Positions 17,101-25,485 of a DNA stretch of 64,000 nucleotides are shown here, piece by piece (the first letter of the stretch is position 1; each line of letters opens with the position of its first letter). The position numbers and the translations under genes are program-made. The notes under the pieces were generated by a model. It was not told the origin of the DNA. It was given only the letters and a program-made list of their open reading frames with translations, and made no database searches. Origin of the DNA: JBBQVS01 sp038211295 (GTDB taxonomy: Bacteria; Chloroflexota; Ktedonobacteria; Ktedonobacterales; Ktedonobacteraceae); assembly GCA_038211295.1 (NCBI GenBank), contig JBBQVS010000004.1, positions 49,088 to 113,087 of the forward strand, read 5' to 3'.

Positions 17101-17159
17101 TATCATCCTGATGGTGTGGAAAACTTTCCTGCGCCAACGAGAATTATAGAGGAAGGTAT

Positions 17160-17663
17160 TTAGCTTGCTTTTTGCTCCTCCAATACAACGCTTTCCGTTT
17201 TTCGTGGCGTCGTGCGCTGTGCCGCGTAAAATTCGTACCAATGTTCGTCTATCCATGTATCGCACAGGGCAAGTGCCGCGCCGAGTCCGCGCTGTTCTAG
17301 CTCGATCTCCACAACGTTATTCGCGTGTGGATGTTCGTGTAATCTGGGCAAAGGCGAGCCAAAACCATGTGTGTAGTGAACAAGCTCATGGGCAATGGTT
17401 GTTAGAAACACTGCGTCTGGTACTGCTTTGTGTTGGAGGAGCGAGTTAACACCAATAAATGAGCGTGTGTTATCCAGTGACATCCGTATAAGGCCGAGCC
17501 GACTCTTCCAAGGCCGACAATAGGCAATTTCGACCATGTTCGCATGTGGCACATCCGCGAAATAGTGTTGCCAGATAAAGGTAAGAGAAAAAAGAAGATC
17601 GCGTGTTTTATTACATGATGAAGAAAATTCAATAGGTAATAGAGTAGGAGTAGATGTTAGCAT
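17160..17663 (-). CDS. SprT-like zinc metallopeptidase
   Basis: A 167-residue soluble protein with the zincin motif HELVHYTHGFGS (HExxH), set in the arrangement seen in SprT-like proteins: an N-terminal stretch with FIWQHYFADVPHANMVEIAY, a beta hairpin containing a GLIRMS core, then VFLTTIAHELVH. SprT/Spartan relatives elsewhere cut DNA-protein crosslinks, but small bacterial members are mostly uncharacterised. AAGGAG stands seven bases before the ATG. It lies immediately right of the putative origin and is transcribed towards it. A role in DNA-protein crosslink repair would be guesswork from family alone. Confidence 0.75.
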   Translation of the reverse strand: MLTSTPTLLPIEFSSSCNKTRDLLFSLTFIWQHYFADVPHANMVEIAYCRPWKSRLGLIRMSLDNTRSFIGVNSLLQHKAVPDAVFLTTIAHELVHYTHGFGSPLPRLHEHPHANNVVEIELEQRGLGAALALCDTWIDEHWYEFYAAQRTTPRKTESVVLEEQKAS

Positions 17664-17730
17664 TATAATGCTCCTTGCATAACAAGAATAGGTTGTGAGT
17701 CTAGTATACCGACATGTGATAAATCATGCT

Positions 17731-20010
17731 CTACGCGCCCAGATATGCCCAGCTAATAATACCGCGCGGGTAAAAGTGTCCTCCCCAGTCGCTGCCATCG
17801 GCATGGAAGCCGTCACCAAAGCCATAGGAAAAGCCTACGTTATAGGTGTATGCAGTCTCTGCTACATCGAGACGTGAACAGGTCGTACATCCATTTTTTG
17901 TATACACCAGGTCAGCGACAAGACTGGAGAGCATAACTTTACTGAACCACTCGTAGCGTAAGCAGTGACCTGTTCCGCACTGTGGCCCATTTGCGGCAGT
18001 CGAGGTAAGGGCGATTATGTTGGATGGCGCAAGCGTCGCCGCGCTCAGGTCTGAGGGATACTGATGGGCTAGAGCCTGTAACAGCGTCTGATTCATGGTA
18101 CTGTCTTGTTTGATTAGGTGCAGGTAAAACAAGCCCTCGCCTAGCACAATTGTGCGTCCGGTGCAATTGCTAAACGTTGTGTTGTTCGCGATAGGAAGAA
18201 AGCCATGAGTTGCATATTCCTGTACCATTGCTCCCTCTATCTTATTCGCCTCGCCGCGCCAGAGAGAGGCATTATTATTGCCTGACGCCAGACCGTCGAG
18301 GTACGCGGCGGCGCGGTATCCCGTCGCCTCTTTCAGTCCCTGATAATATTGATTGCCCGCTCCTGTCCCGCTATTGTGCAGACAATCGCTCGCGGCGTCG
18401 AACGTTGTATTTGTGTCGTGGATGGCTATGCCTGTCGTGGTGTCTCCCACGGCGGAATTGTGGCGCATGGCAGCATCAACTAGCGTAATTGACTGCTTGA
18501 GAAACGCGGAGTCATCGGTTGCGAATTCGTAATATGACAGTAGTAGTGTTACATTATCATTTTCTTCCGTCGGCATGGGCGTACCAGAGTTGACATAGGG
18601 TGCAGTATAGCATGTTGCACGGAGCGTGGGAATACCTTTGCCGGGGGCCGTACATTGTCCATCGCTGTTCACGTCGCCGCCCTGATCGTGCTGAAAGTAG
18701 GTGCCATACGCGTTATTTGTCGCGTTGGCGAAGACCGTTGTTAGCGCGGACTTGAAGAACCAGGGGACGCGTGCGATCTCGAAATAGCCGTACTCGTGCA
18801 TCACATCAACCGTACTCAAAAATCCGTATGTCCCCTCATATATCGCCGCGTCATAGCCGCCGCCCGCGCACTCTTGCCGCGCCACCAACCAGCTACTCGC
18901 CTTGTAGCTGCGGAGTGTATCACCAATTAGCCACCGTTGCGCGGATGTAAGCACCGCGTTATCAATGAGATAGTTTTCCATTGCCTGGGCCTGTGCGAGC
19001 AGATTGTCGTGTGTTGAAAGATTGTCGATAGCGAAATTCACCACCGCTTGCTCTGATGACCACTCATGCGCGGCATACAGACCCTCATTCTGGCACCCTG
19101 TCGGCAACGTTGTATTCGCGAAGAGATGCTGACTCGCATTCCAACCGCCCAGCACAAGATACGCGGTACTACTCCGTCCGGCCTGCACTGTGTAAGGCCA
19201 CGCGAGACCAGCGCGATCACTGTTCTGAGTGGAGCATGACCAGTGGTGGTGGTCGCCTGCGAGAAACAATGTTCCCCCACTCGCATCGGAGCTAGTGTCA
19301 TAGGAGAGTAGCGAGACGGGCGTTCCTTGAGGAGTTGTAGGAACAATACACGCGTTACTGGTCGGCAACTTGCGATTACTGCCGAACAGGAAATCGCCAC
19401 TGAGTGCTGCCTGGCTTGTATTTTCCAGATGAACACCAACGAGTAGCACCGGCACCGTATCATCACGAACGGCGCGGGCGCACTGTACAATCGCGATGCA
19501 CCCTGGCTCACCGCGAAACGTATCGATAAAATCAACGGTAACATGCATTCCAGTGGGCGCGTACCCTTCCCAGCGCGTGGTATCTAGCCCCTGAGTCCAC
19601 TGCTCGCCTGACAGGTACGAGTCCCCTTGTGCCGCATTGGGCGTACCCATATGAAAAAGAAATGTTTTGTGTTGGTTATCTGGCACGATACCGACAATAT
19701 AACTCGCAACCGTATCATGAAAAGTGCCATCTGTGCCGCTCGCAACAGAGGACGTGGCGGGGTTGATGGAAAAGTTGAAGCGCGACCCAAACTTCGCGTT
19801 GATGTTGGTGAAGTGGCCCTGCGCTGCCACCGACTGAGCGGGAAGACGCCGATCAAGTTGAATGACCGGCGGCGTAGTCTCGGTAGCCTGTCCTACCCGA
19901 TATGGTGCCGCCTGTACATACAGGTATGACATCATTTGTGCTATAAACAATAGACATACAGTTACAGGTAACACTATCCGTAATATGAAATAGATTCGAG
20001 TACGCGCCAC
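17731..20010 (-). CDS. Large secreted protein, (alpha/alpha)6 glycosidase-like
   Basis: A 759-residue exported protein. Residues 1-35 form a signal peptide or N-terminal anchor (basic start, then FILRIVLPVTVCLLFIAQMM). The first third is beta-rich; the rest is helical with acidic, aromatic-rich segments such as GTYFQHDQGGDVNSDG, PMPTEENDNVTLLLSYYEF and YYQGLKEATGYRAAAY. These recall clan enzymes with an (alpha/alpha)6 barrel, such as GH52- or GH116-like proteins or glutaminase-A-like domains, but I cannot assign a family. Cys pairs (for example CTTC) suggest extracellular disulfides. The start is a GTG with a weak AAAGAG site. Substrate is unknown. Confidence 0.62.
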   Translation of the reverse strand: MARTRIYFILRIVLPVTVCLLFIAQMMSYLYVQAAPYRVGQATETTPPVIQLDRRLPAQSVAAQGHFTNINAKFGSRFNFSINPATSSVASGTDGTFHDTVASYIVGIVPDNQHKTFLFHMGTPNAAQGDSYLSGEQWTQGLDTTRWEGYAPTGMHVTVDFIDTFRGEPGCIAIVQCARAVRDDTVPVLLVGVHLENTSQAALSGDFLFGSNRKLPTSNACIVPTTPQGTPVSLLSYDTSSDASGGTLFLAGDHHHWSCSTQNSDRAGLAWPYTVQAGRSSTAYLVLGGWNASQHLFANTTLPTGCQNEGLYAAHEWSSEQAVVNFAIDNLSTHDNLLAQAQAMENYLIDNAVLTSAQRWLIGDTLRSYKASSWLVARQECAGGGYDAAIYEGTYGFLSTVDVMHEYGYFEIARVPWFFKSALTTVFANATNNAYGTYFQHDQGGDVNSDGQCTAPGKGIPTLRATCYTAPYVNSGTPMPTEENDNVTLLLSYYEFATDDSAFLKQSITLVDAAMRHNSAVGDTTTGIAIHDTNTTFDAASDCLHNSGTGAGNQYYQGLKEATGYRAAAYLDGLASGNNNASLWRGEANKIEGAMVQEYATHGFLPIANNTTFSNCTGRTIVLGEGLFYLHLIKQDSTMNQTLLQALAHQYPSDLSAATLAPSNIIALTSTAANGPQCGTGHCLRYEWFSKVMLSSLVADLVYTKNGCTTCSRLDVAETAYTYNVGFSYGFGDGFHADGSDWGGHFYPRGIISWAYLGA

Positions 20011-20308
20011 ACTATTGCTCTTTTCCCTTTAATGATGATGTTGATTATAACAAAAAAATGCCGTACTGGCAATGCGAGAGCTGCTTGCGGGAGTCTGGGT
20101 GAGCATAGCGCGGCTTGCCTGGGCTATATCCTCTTGCCCCATTTTACTCAGTGTATGCTTCTACTTTTTGTCCCTAAATTAGGGTATGCTGAGGCTTTTT
20201 ATACACGGGCAAAATGTGTCAAATGGCCCATGTATCGCTGTTCTACTTCCGTTATCATTGAATATGTAGGGAATAGATATACAGAGAGAACGTCAGGAGG
20301 TTGCAATA
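20011..20308. other. Intergenic gap with no gene
   Basis: Between divergent genes. AGGAGG eight bases before the next ATG is clear. I see no convincing structured RNA or repeat; the short dyad CCCTAAATTAGGG at about 20171-20183 could be an operator, without further support. Confidence 0.4.
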
Positions 20309-20716
20309 ATGAACAGCTTTTTGTACAAGATACTTGACACCGAACTGAATGAGTGCGTGCTGGAGTCCGATACAACTACTATGGAGATATCAGCACGTAA
20401 AGAGTCTTATGCAACGACTCCCATGATGGCAGTAAAACTCACAAACGAGAGTGAGGAAGACATCCACACAGCATTCGAGGCCGCGATCAGTGGTCGTCTT
20501 CTTGCGATGCGCGAACGTATGAATCGCATTAGCGGCCCTCTACCATCTAGCCGACGTTATAAGATGGAGCGGCTTCCTCCTGTAAAAGGGGTGTTGAAAC
20601 AGAGAAACGCGCAGCGTGGAGCGTTTGCGCGTGCCGTTCTCTTGAGCTGCTATGGCCTGACCCTGGCTCTGCTTGGCTTCGACCTTATGGGCATTCTCAT
20701 TCTTTGTGCGCGTTAG
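20309..20716 (+). CDS. Hypothetical single-pass membrane protein
   Basis: A 135-residue protein I do not recognise. Residues 1-110 are polar and charged with no obvious domain; the C-terminal 25 (AVLLSCYGLTLALLGFDLMG, then ILIL) form one hydrophobic segment, making it a likely tail-anchored membrane protein. The start is well supported by AGGAGG and good spacing. It stands alone between a divergent secreted-protein gene and the convergent kinase-like gene. Confidence 0.6.
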   Translation: MNSFLYKILDTELNECVLESDTTTMEISARKESYATTPMMAVKLTNESEEDIHTAFEAAISGRLLAMRERMNRISGPLPSSRRYKMERLPPVKGVLKQRNAQRGAFARAVLLSCYGLTLALLGFDLMGILILCAR

Positions 20717-20780
20717 AGTTGAGCCTGCTGGAGCGAGCATTATGAAAGAGAGTGGTGGGAATATGGTCTGGCTTTTTCTC

Positions 20781-21956
20781 TTATGCTGGAAATACCGCGT
20801 GGGCGATAAATAGGCCGATGAAGAAGCAGAGAACAAACGCCAGCAGACAAAGAATTACCAGCACTGGAACGCTGAGGCGATGGGCGGGTTGAGTAGTAGG
20901 GACGGCATAGCCATTATAGGAGCGCGTAGAAGGGTAGTTGTCCGCGAGAGTTTGCGGAAAAGGCGATTGCATCGATTGCTGTTCCAATCCACTCATTGGG
21001 ACGTTTGTCTCGGCCTGAAAAGTCGAAAGGCTTGTTCCCGGCTGACTACTTTCTCGCAGGGGCAATGTACTTACGAGCTTACCGGGAGGATTATTTTTGG
21101 GTAGGAACGAGTGCGGCCTGAAATTGTCTTCTGCTTGATACGTCGTATTTGGTGAAAGTTCTACCGTCGGTTCAAGAATATCTACCTGCTTACGTAGCTC
21201 CTCAAAGAGTGCCTCTGGCGTGCTGATATAGTGTGGGTGTTGGCGCACAACGGTGCGAGCGATAATTTCGCAGAGTTCAACTGGCACGTTGCGTAAGAAG
21301 CGCAGGCGACCATCCATTGGTGCCTCGACGCTGGTTGCGCCAGCTTGCCGACCAGAGAGCAGTTGATAGAGCAAGAGGCCAACCGCGCGGGTATCATCAG
21401 CTCTGCGTCCCTCGCTCAGGCGGCCCCAGGGCAACTCTGGATTTGTTAGCGCGTTACTATCGCCACCAACCCGACTCCACGAGGTAAAATACTGTATATT
21501 GCTCGGCAACGCGAAGCCATTTATCCGTATCAGGCCGCGATGGTCGCGGATAATCGCGGAAGGGGTGAGATCACCATGACACACGTTGCGGGTGTTCCCG
21601 CCTGAGTAGAGCAGAGCCTGGCATATCTGCACGCCTATGTCCGCGACAGTATGTGGCGCGAGCTGTGTTTGTAGCAGCACGCCGAAGTTATCGCCTTCGA
21701 CATACTCTTGCACAAGATAAAACATATCTGACTCTGAAATAAAATCATATGTGCCGATGATGTTGGGGTGAGAGAATGAGGCGGTCAACCTGAGAGCAGT
21801 CTTGTAAGCACTCATCTGTTCAGCAGGAACAAGCTTCACAACGACAGGGCGCTGCAACACCTGATCGAACGCCAGATAGATTGCGCATACCTGTCCCTGC
21901 GTCAACATACGTTGTAGTTGATAGCGTTTATGAATGAGCCTTTCAGTGTCCGCCAT
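20781..21956 (-). CDS. Membrane-anchored protein kinase-like protein, probably a pseudokinase
   Basis: About 391 residues: a Ser/Thr kinase fold (residues about 10-270), a long polar linker, and a C-terminal membrane segment (VPVLVILCLLAFVLCFFIGL). The VAIK-like Lys is present (RPVVVKLV), and HGDLTPSAII keeps the catalytic-loop Asp. The glycine loop is poor (MLTQGQVCAIYLAF instead of GxGxxG), and the DFG motif reads INGFALP, so the metal-binding Asp is missing. That combination suggests weak or no catalysis, perhaps a scaffold or sensor. The ATG at 21956 gives a domain-complete N-terminus, with GAGGGGG close upstream. It is downstream of a NarL-type regulator on the same strand. Confidence 0.75.
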   Translation of the reverse strand: MADTERLIHKRYQLQRMLTQGQVCAIYLAFDQVLQRPVVVKLVPAEQMSAYKTALRLTASFSHPNIIGTYDFISESDMFYLVQEYVEGDNFGVLLQTQLAPHTVADIGVQICQALLYSGGNTRNVCHGDLTPSAIIRDHRGLIRINGFALPSNIQYFTSWSRVGGDSNALTNPELPWGRLSEGRRADDTRAVGLLLYQLLSGRQAGATSVEAPMDGRLRFLRNVPVELCEIIARTVVRQHPHYISTPEALFEELRKQVDILEPTVELSPNTTYQAEDNFRPHSFLPKNNPPGKLVSTLPLRESSQPGTSLSTFQAETNVPMSGLEQQSMQSPFPQTLADNYPSTRSYNGYAVPTTQPAHRLSVPVLVILCLLAFVLCFFIGLFIAHAVFPA

Positions 21957-22112
21957 ATGCCCCCTCAAAAATATTGATACATAGTTATACATGCTATATA
22001 TTCTGCTCGCATCTAGCGGCGGCATCAGTATATCATAGTACAGTAGAAGGCGCAAAGAAAGATGAGACAATAGTCATTGCCTCATCGCTAAACCTTATTT
22101 ACCATGCTCCGT

Positions 22113-22877
22113 TCACGCGCACTCTTCGGGGAGTATTCCCTGTCGTAGCGCGAGGATGGCGGCCTGTGTGCGGTCTCGAATATTGAGCTTCTGGAAGATA
22201 AGCGAGAGATAATTTTTGACCGTTTTCTCAGAATACGCTAGCCTGTCCGCGATCTCCTTGTTACTCATTCCGGTAGCCACATAGCGCACAATCTCAAGCT
22301 CTTTCTCCGTCAGCAGGTCAAGCAGGTGTTGCCCACCTTTTGCGTGGGCAGAGAGGCGGCGCAGTTCGCTAACGATAGCACCTGTTAGTGTTGGTTCGAT
22401 GAGTGTGCCACCCGCGTGAACAATCCGCATTGCCTGCGCTACCTCGCGAATAGAGGTATTTTTGAGCAAATAGCCACGCGCACCATGCTTCATTGCTTGA
22501 AGCATGAGTTGCTTATCTGTGTGCATTGTGAGCATAATCACGGCGGTTTCGGGAAAGTCCTGCGTGATCTGGCGCGTCACCGCGATGCCATCAATAACGG
22601 GAATATGCACATCCAGCAAGACTATATCAGGACGCAAACGGCGTACCGCCTGTAGTGCTTCAACGCCATCCACTGCTTCGCCCACGACACGGATATCTTC
22701 CTCTAAGGTAAAAAGCTGACGTAGTCCCTCGCGAATTAACGCGTGGTCGTCCACAAGTAGTACGCTGATACTGGCTGTACATGCGGCGCGTACAGGCTGC
22801 TGCTGGTTCTCTTCATCATCGATGGTGTTTTCTTCAATGGGTGACGTATAGAGATATGAGAGTGCTGTCTTCGTCAT
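22113..22877 (-). CDS. NarL/FixJ-family response regulator
   Basis: A two-domain transcription factor of 254 residues. The receiver begins SVLLVDDHALIREGL with the acidic pair, the phospho-acceptor Asp is in PDIVLLDVHIP, and the switch Lys is in YLLKNTS. The C-terminal LuxR-type HTH is LTEKELEIVRYVATGMSNKE, IADRL then SEKTVKNYLSLIFQKL. A polar N-terminal extension of about 40 residues precedes the receiver. AGGAG lies seven bases before the ATG at 22877. No partner histidine kinase gene is in the window, so it is an orphan here; the kinase-like gene downstream is not a histidine kinase. Confidence 0.9.
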   Translation of the reverse strand: MTKTALSYLYTSPIEENTIDDEENQQQPVRAACTASISVLLVDDHALIREGLRQLFTLEEDIRVVGEAVDGVEALQAVRRLRPDIVLLDVHIPVIDGIAVTRQITQDFPETAVIMLTMHTDKQLMLQAMKHGARGYLLKNTSIREVAQAMRIVHAGGTLIEPTLTGAIVSELRRLSAHAKGGQHLLDLLTEKELEIVRYVATGMSNKEIADRLAYSEKTVKNYLSLIFQKLNIRDRTQAAILALRQGILPEECA

Positions 22878-22990
22878 GAACGTACTCCTCTTAGAGGTAG
22901 CAATAATATGTATATTGGATAGAAGTAGATATAGGATACTGCCCATTTGTAGTATAGCAAGCAGGCGAAATAATGTAAGTATGGATGATA

Positions 22991-23011
22991 GGGGCAAGCC
23001 GCGCCATGCTC
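22991..23011. repeat. Fragment of dispersed GC-rich palindrome
   Basis: GGGGCAAGCCGCGCCATGCTC in the regulator-HD hydrolase gap matches the core of the elements near 10.72, 43.65 and 63.22 kb. Confidence 0.5.
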
Positions 23012-23091
23012 CCCTCGCGGCCTCGTTTACGCATACCGTCGCTACATCTAGTATAATAGAGTCTCTACCACAATCAGGAAGAAGTTTACAA

Positions 23092-23763
23092 ATGGAACAG
23101 AGCAACACAGCATTCGATGAAGCGCGGGTGCTAGCCGCCGTTTATACAGAGGTGCAACGGTGTTTCACGGGTATAGACGACCTCGCACACGGCTGGGAGC
23201 ATGTGGGCCGTGTCTATACGTTAGCGTTACATATCGCCGAACACGAGCAGGGGAACCGCTTTATTGTGGGCATGGCGGCCCTGCTCCACGATCTGGGGCG
23301 TACCGCGCCGAGCAAGGAGACGGAGCACCATGCCGATCTTTCGGTAACACTCGCGACCACTCTGCTACAGGCGCACCATGTTCCACAGGCACAGCAGGAC
23401 GCGATTGTACACGCGATCATCGCGCATAGCTTCAGTCGCGGCGTCGAACCGCGCACGCTGGAAGCTGGCATTGTGCGTGACGCGGATCGTTTGGACGGAT
23501 TGGGCGCGATTGGGGTACTGCGCTGGGCGATTACAGGCGCGGTACGCCGAACGCCTGAAACGCGCTCATATCATCCATACGATCCATTTGGGGAGCAACA
23601 TTCACTCGACGATCAACGGTACATGCTTGACCATTTCTCCTCGAAACTCTTACGATTAGAGGCCAACATGCTTACCGCGACTGGACGCACTCTTGCCCGT
23701 CAGCGTACCGTGTTTATGCGTGCCTACCTGCAAGAGTTCAAGCGCGAACTAGAATTGTCATAG
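23092..23763 (+). CDS. HD-domain phosphohydrolase
   Basis: A soluble 223-residue metal-dependent hydrolase of the HD superfamily. Metal ligands appear as GWEHVGRVYTLA (first His), LLHDLGR (HD pair) and RDADRLDGLGAIGVLRW (last Asp), the layout of the YedJ/YpgQ-like group that hydrolyses nucleotides or related phosphates. The ATG at 23092 follows AGGAAGAAG; longer in-frame sequence upstream is without support. Its stop is two bases from cobS, implying one transcript with the cobalamin genes. A link to cobalamin metabolism, for example phosphate removal from a nucleotide-loop precursor, is only an inference from position. Confidence 0.82.
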   Translation: MEQSNTAFDEARVLAAVYTEVQRCFTGIDDLAHGWEHVGRVYTLALHIAEHEQGNRFIVGMAALLHDLGRTAPSKETEHHADLSVTLATTLLQAHHVPQAQQDAIVHAIIAHSFSRGVEPRTLEAGIVRDADRLDGLGAIGVLRWAITGAVRRTPETRSYHPYDPFGEQHSLDDQRYMLDHFSSKLLRLEANMLTATGRTLARQRTVFMRAYLQEFKRELELS

Positions 23764-23765
23764 CG

Positions 23766-24584
23766 ATGCTAGATACTATGCTTGTGTGGCTTTTCGAGCA
23801 ATACACGGAACTGGTAGCCGCTATCCGTTTTCTCTCAATTCTTCCTGTACCCGGCCCACCACATCGTTTCGAGACCGACGGGATGAGTCGCACGGGTGAG
23901 ACGATAGAGCCGCCGCGTATGAAGCTTGGCAGCGCGTACTTCCCACTGGTCGGCCTGCTGCTCGCGCTGCTGCTTACGCTACTCGCTCGCGTCCTCGGTT
24001 TATTGCTACCACACCTCGCGCTTGCCGCGGTACTCGTGGTCACGGCGGTCTTGCTGAACGGGGGGCTACACCTTGACGGCTTGATGGACTCCTCCGATGG
24101 TCTGCTGGGAGGGCAAACACCAGAGCGACGTATGGAAATCATGCGCGACAGTCGCGTTGGCAGCTTTGGAGTGCTAGGCGGCGTTTGTGCGTTGCTGCTC
24201 AAATTCGCGTTTCTTGCCAGTCTTGAACCGCGTCTCTTTGGAACGGCCCTCTGTATCGTGTTTCCCTGTACGCGCTGGGCGATGGTACTGGCCCTGCGTG
24301 TCTTCCCGTCAGCGCGGCGCACCGGGCTTGGCGCGACCTTTCGCCAGACCGTTACGCCACCACGACTGCTGTTCGCGGGCGCAACCGCGCTTGTGCTGGC
24401 GGTTGGTCTGGGCCATCTTGTTGGGTTGTTCCTGTGGGTGCTGGCATCGCTTACCGCATTGCTCGTCGGCGTGTGGGTGGTACGCCTGATCGGTGGTCTG
24501 ACGGGCGATAGTTACGGCGCGATAGCGGAGGTGACAGAGGTGGTGCTATTGCTGATGCTGGTCTGCCTGCGTGGATATTTGTAG
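23766..24584 (+). CDS. cobS: Adenosylcobinamide-GDP ribazoletransferase (CobS)
   Basis: An integral membrane enzyme that joins adenosylcobinamide-GDP to alpha-ribazole, the penultimate or last step of the nucleotide-loop assembly of vitamin B12. It has 272 residues and several hydrophobic segments. The family motifs are IRFLSILPVPGP near the start, and NGGLHLDGLMDSSDGLLGG followed by RRMEIMRDSRVGSFG, which carry the acidic metal-binding residues. It starts two bases after the HD-hydrolase stop and is followed by cobU, so HD-cobS-cobU reads as an operon for assembling or salvaging cobalamin. Confidence 0.93.
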   Translation: MLDTMLVWLFEQYTELVAAIRFLSILPVPGPPHRFETDGMSRTGETIEPPRMKLGSAYFPLVGLLLALLLTLLARVLGLLLPHLALAAVLVVTAVLLNGGLHLDGLMDSSDGLLGGQTPERRMEIMRDSRVGSFGVLGGVCALLLKFAFLASLEPRLFGTALCIVFPCTRWAMVLALRVFPSARRTGLGATFRQTVTPPRLLFAGATALVLAVGLGHLVGLFLWVLASLTALLVGVWVVRLIGGLTGDSYGAIAEVTEVVLLLMLVCLRGYL

Positions 24585-24612
24585 TGATAGAGTGTAAAGA
24601 AAGGCTGTGACC

Positions 24613-25233
24613 ATGATTCCTCCGCCGCGCTTAGTGCTTATTCTTGGTGGCGCACGCAGTGGTAAAAGTACGTTTGCCGAACGACTGGCGTTGACGAGCG
24701 ATAAGCGTGTTGCGTTTATCGCTACAGCAACCGCGAGCGACGCGGACATGCAAGACCGCATCACACGTCACCGGGCGGCACGCCCCGCCGAGTGGCTCAC
24801 GATAGAAGAGCCGCTTGAGCTTGTTGCGGCCATACAAGAGGCAAGCAATGTGGCGGACGTTCTACTGCTGGATTGCATGACGCTCTGGCTTGCGAACTGG
24901 CTGGGACAACAGAGTGTAGCGCAAGGTGAAATACAGGGGGAAGCGGGAAGCGAAGATGAGGTGACGCGCAACCACTTGTACACTGAGAGCGCACTTGCGG
25001 CCGTTGAGGCACTACTTGCAAGCGTAAAAACGCTTGCCTCTACTAAGACCGTGCTGATCGTGAGCAATGAGGTCGGGCTGGGCATTGTCCCCATGCATCC
25101 GCTGAGCCGCACCTATCGCGACACGCTTGGCTGGGTCAACCAGCGTATCGCGCGTGACGCGGAGCGCGTGTACATACTGGTCGCGGGCCTGGCGGTGGAT
25201 ATCAAGCAACTGCATAGAGAAGCCGCAATTTAG
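24613..25233 (+). CDS. cobU: Adenosylcobinamide kinase/guanylyltransferase (CobU)
   Basis: Bifunctional enzyme that phosphorylates adenosylcobinamide and then adds GMP, supplying the CobS substrate. The P-loop is LILGGARSGKST; DCMTLWLANW and VSNEVGLGIVPMHPLSRTYRD, with GWVNQRIA, complete the family pattern. The length of 206 residues is a little above the usual 180, due to a loop around residues 110-125. The ATG at 24613 has GAAAGG eight bases upstream; a GTG at 24607 is an alternative. Last gene of the HD-cobS-cobU set. Confidence 0.93.
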   Translation: MIPPPRLVLILGGARSGKSTFAERLALTSDKRVAFIATATASDADMQDRITRHRAARPAEWLTIEEPLELVAAIQEASNVADVLLLDCMTLWLANWLGQQSVAQGEIQGEAGSEDEVTRNHLYTESALAAVEALLASVKTLASTKTVLIVSNEVGLGIVPMHPLSRTYRDTLGWVNQRIARDAERVYILVAGLAVDIKQLHREAAI

Positions 25234-25485
25234 TATAGTAAAAGAGAGAAAATGATGCGATTGTGGTGTTAATTGGGTAGAGAAAACAAGAGCCCGGTTG
25301 AGAAAATGCAACTACCATAATCGAAAAAATATGGGTATACTCTAGAGAGGTATTTCTGGTTGCTGAAAGAAATACGTTCCTCATTTTTTCGAGCACAAGA
25401 GTAGCGTTTAGGGGATGTGTGCTTTTCTGGTGCTTGAAAGAGTTATTAGACTTTTGTTTTCTTTGTGAAAGCGAGGCTAACCTCC

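Larger units (their letters stand above)
15931..17123. other. Putative replication origin (oriC): dense DnaA-box cluster
   Basis: A gene-free stretch packed with DnaA-binding motifs on both strands. Exact TTATCCACA (or its complement) starts at 16110, 16141, 16233, 16296, 16348, 16372, 16536, 16560, 16609, 16661, 16796, 16985 and 17050. The variant TTTTCCACA starts at 15941, 16013, 16286, 16310, 16409, 16546, 16599, 16623, 16671, 16685, 16786, 16810, 16860, 16884, 16996, 17061 and 17115. TTATCCACT or its complement starts at 15933, 16021, 16450 and 16870. The AT-rich opening element is at the left edge. DnaA and DnaN genes are not adjacent, but dnaG is, and parS sites lie about 8.5 kb away. 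A DnaA-titration locus is the main alternative. Confidence 0.8.

Noticed and set aside
15931..17123. CRISPR array in the repeat-rich region
   Set aside because: Repeats are short, in both orientations, with no regular spacer length, and nearly all fit DnaA-box words. No cas genes are present.
15738..17159. dnaA or dnaN next to the origin
   Set aside because: No reading frame resembles either protein anywhere in the window, so the origin call rests on sequence motifs only.
16213..17265. Several open reading frames of 65-123 codons in the origin
   Set aside because: Their peptides are repetitive (runs such as YPQ and WKTYPH) and simply translate the DnaA-box repeats in both directions; no ribosome sites or coding character.
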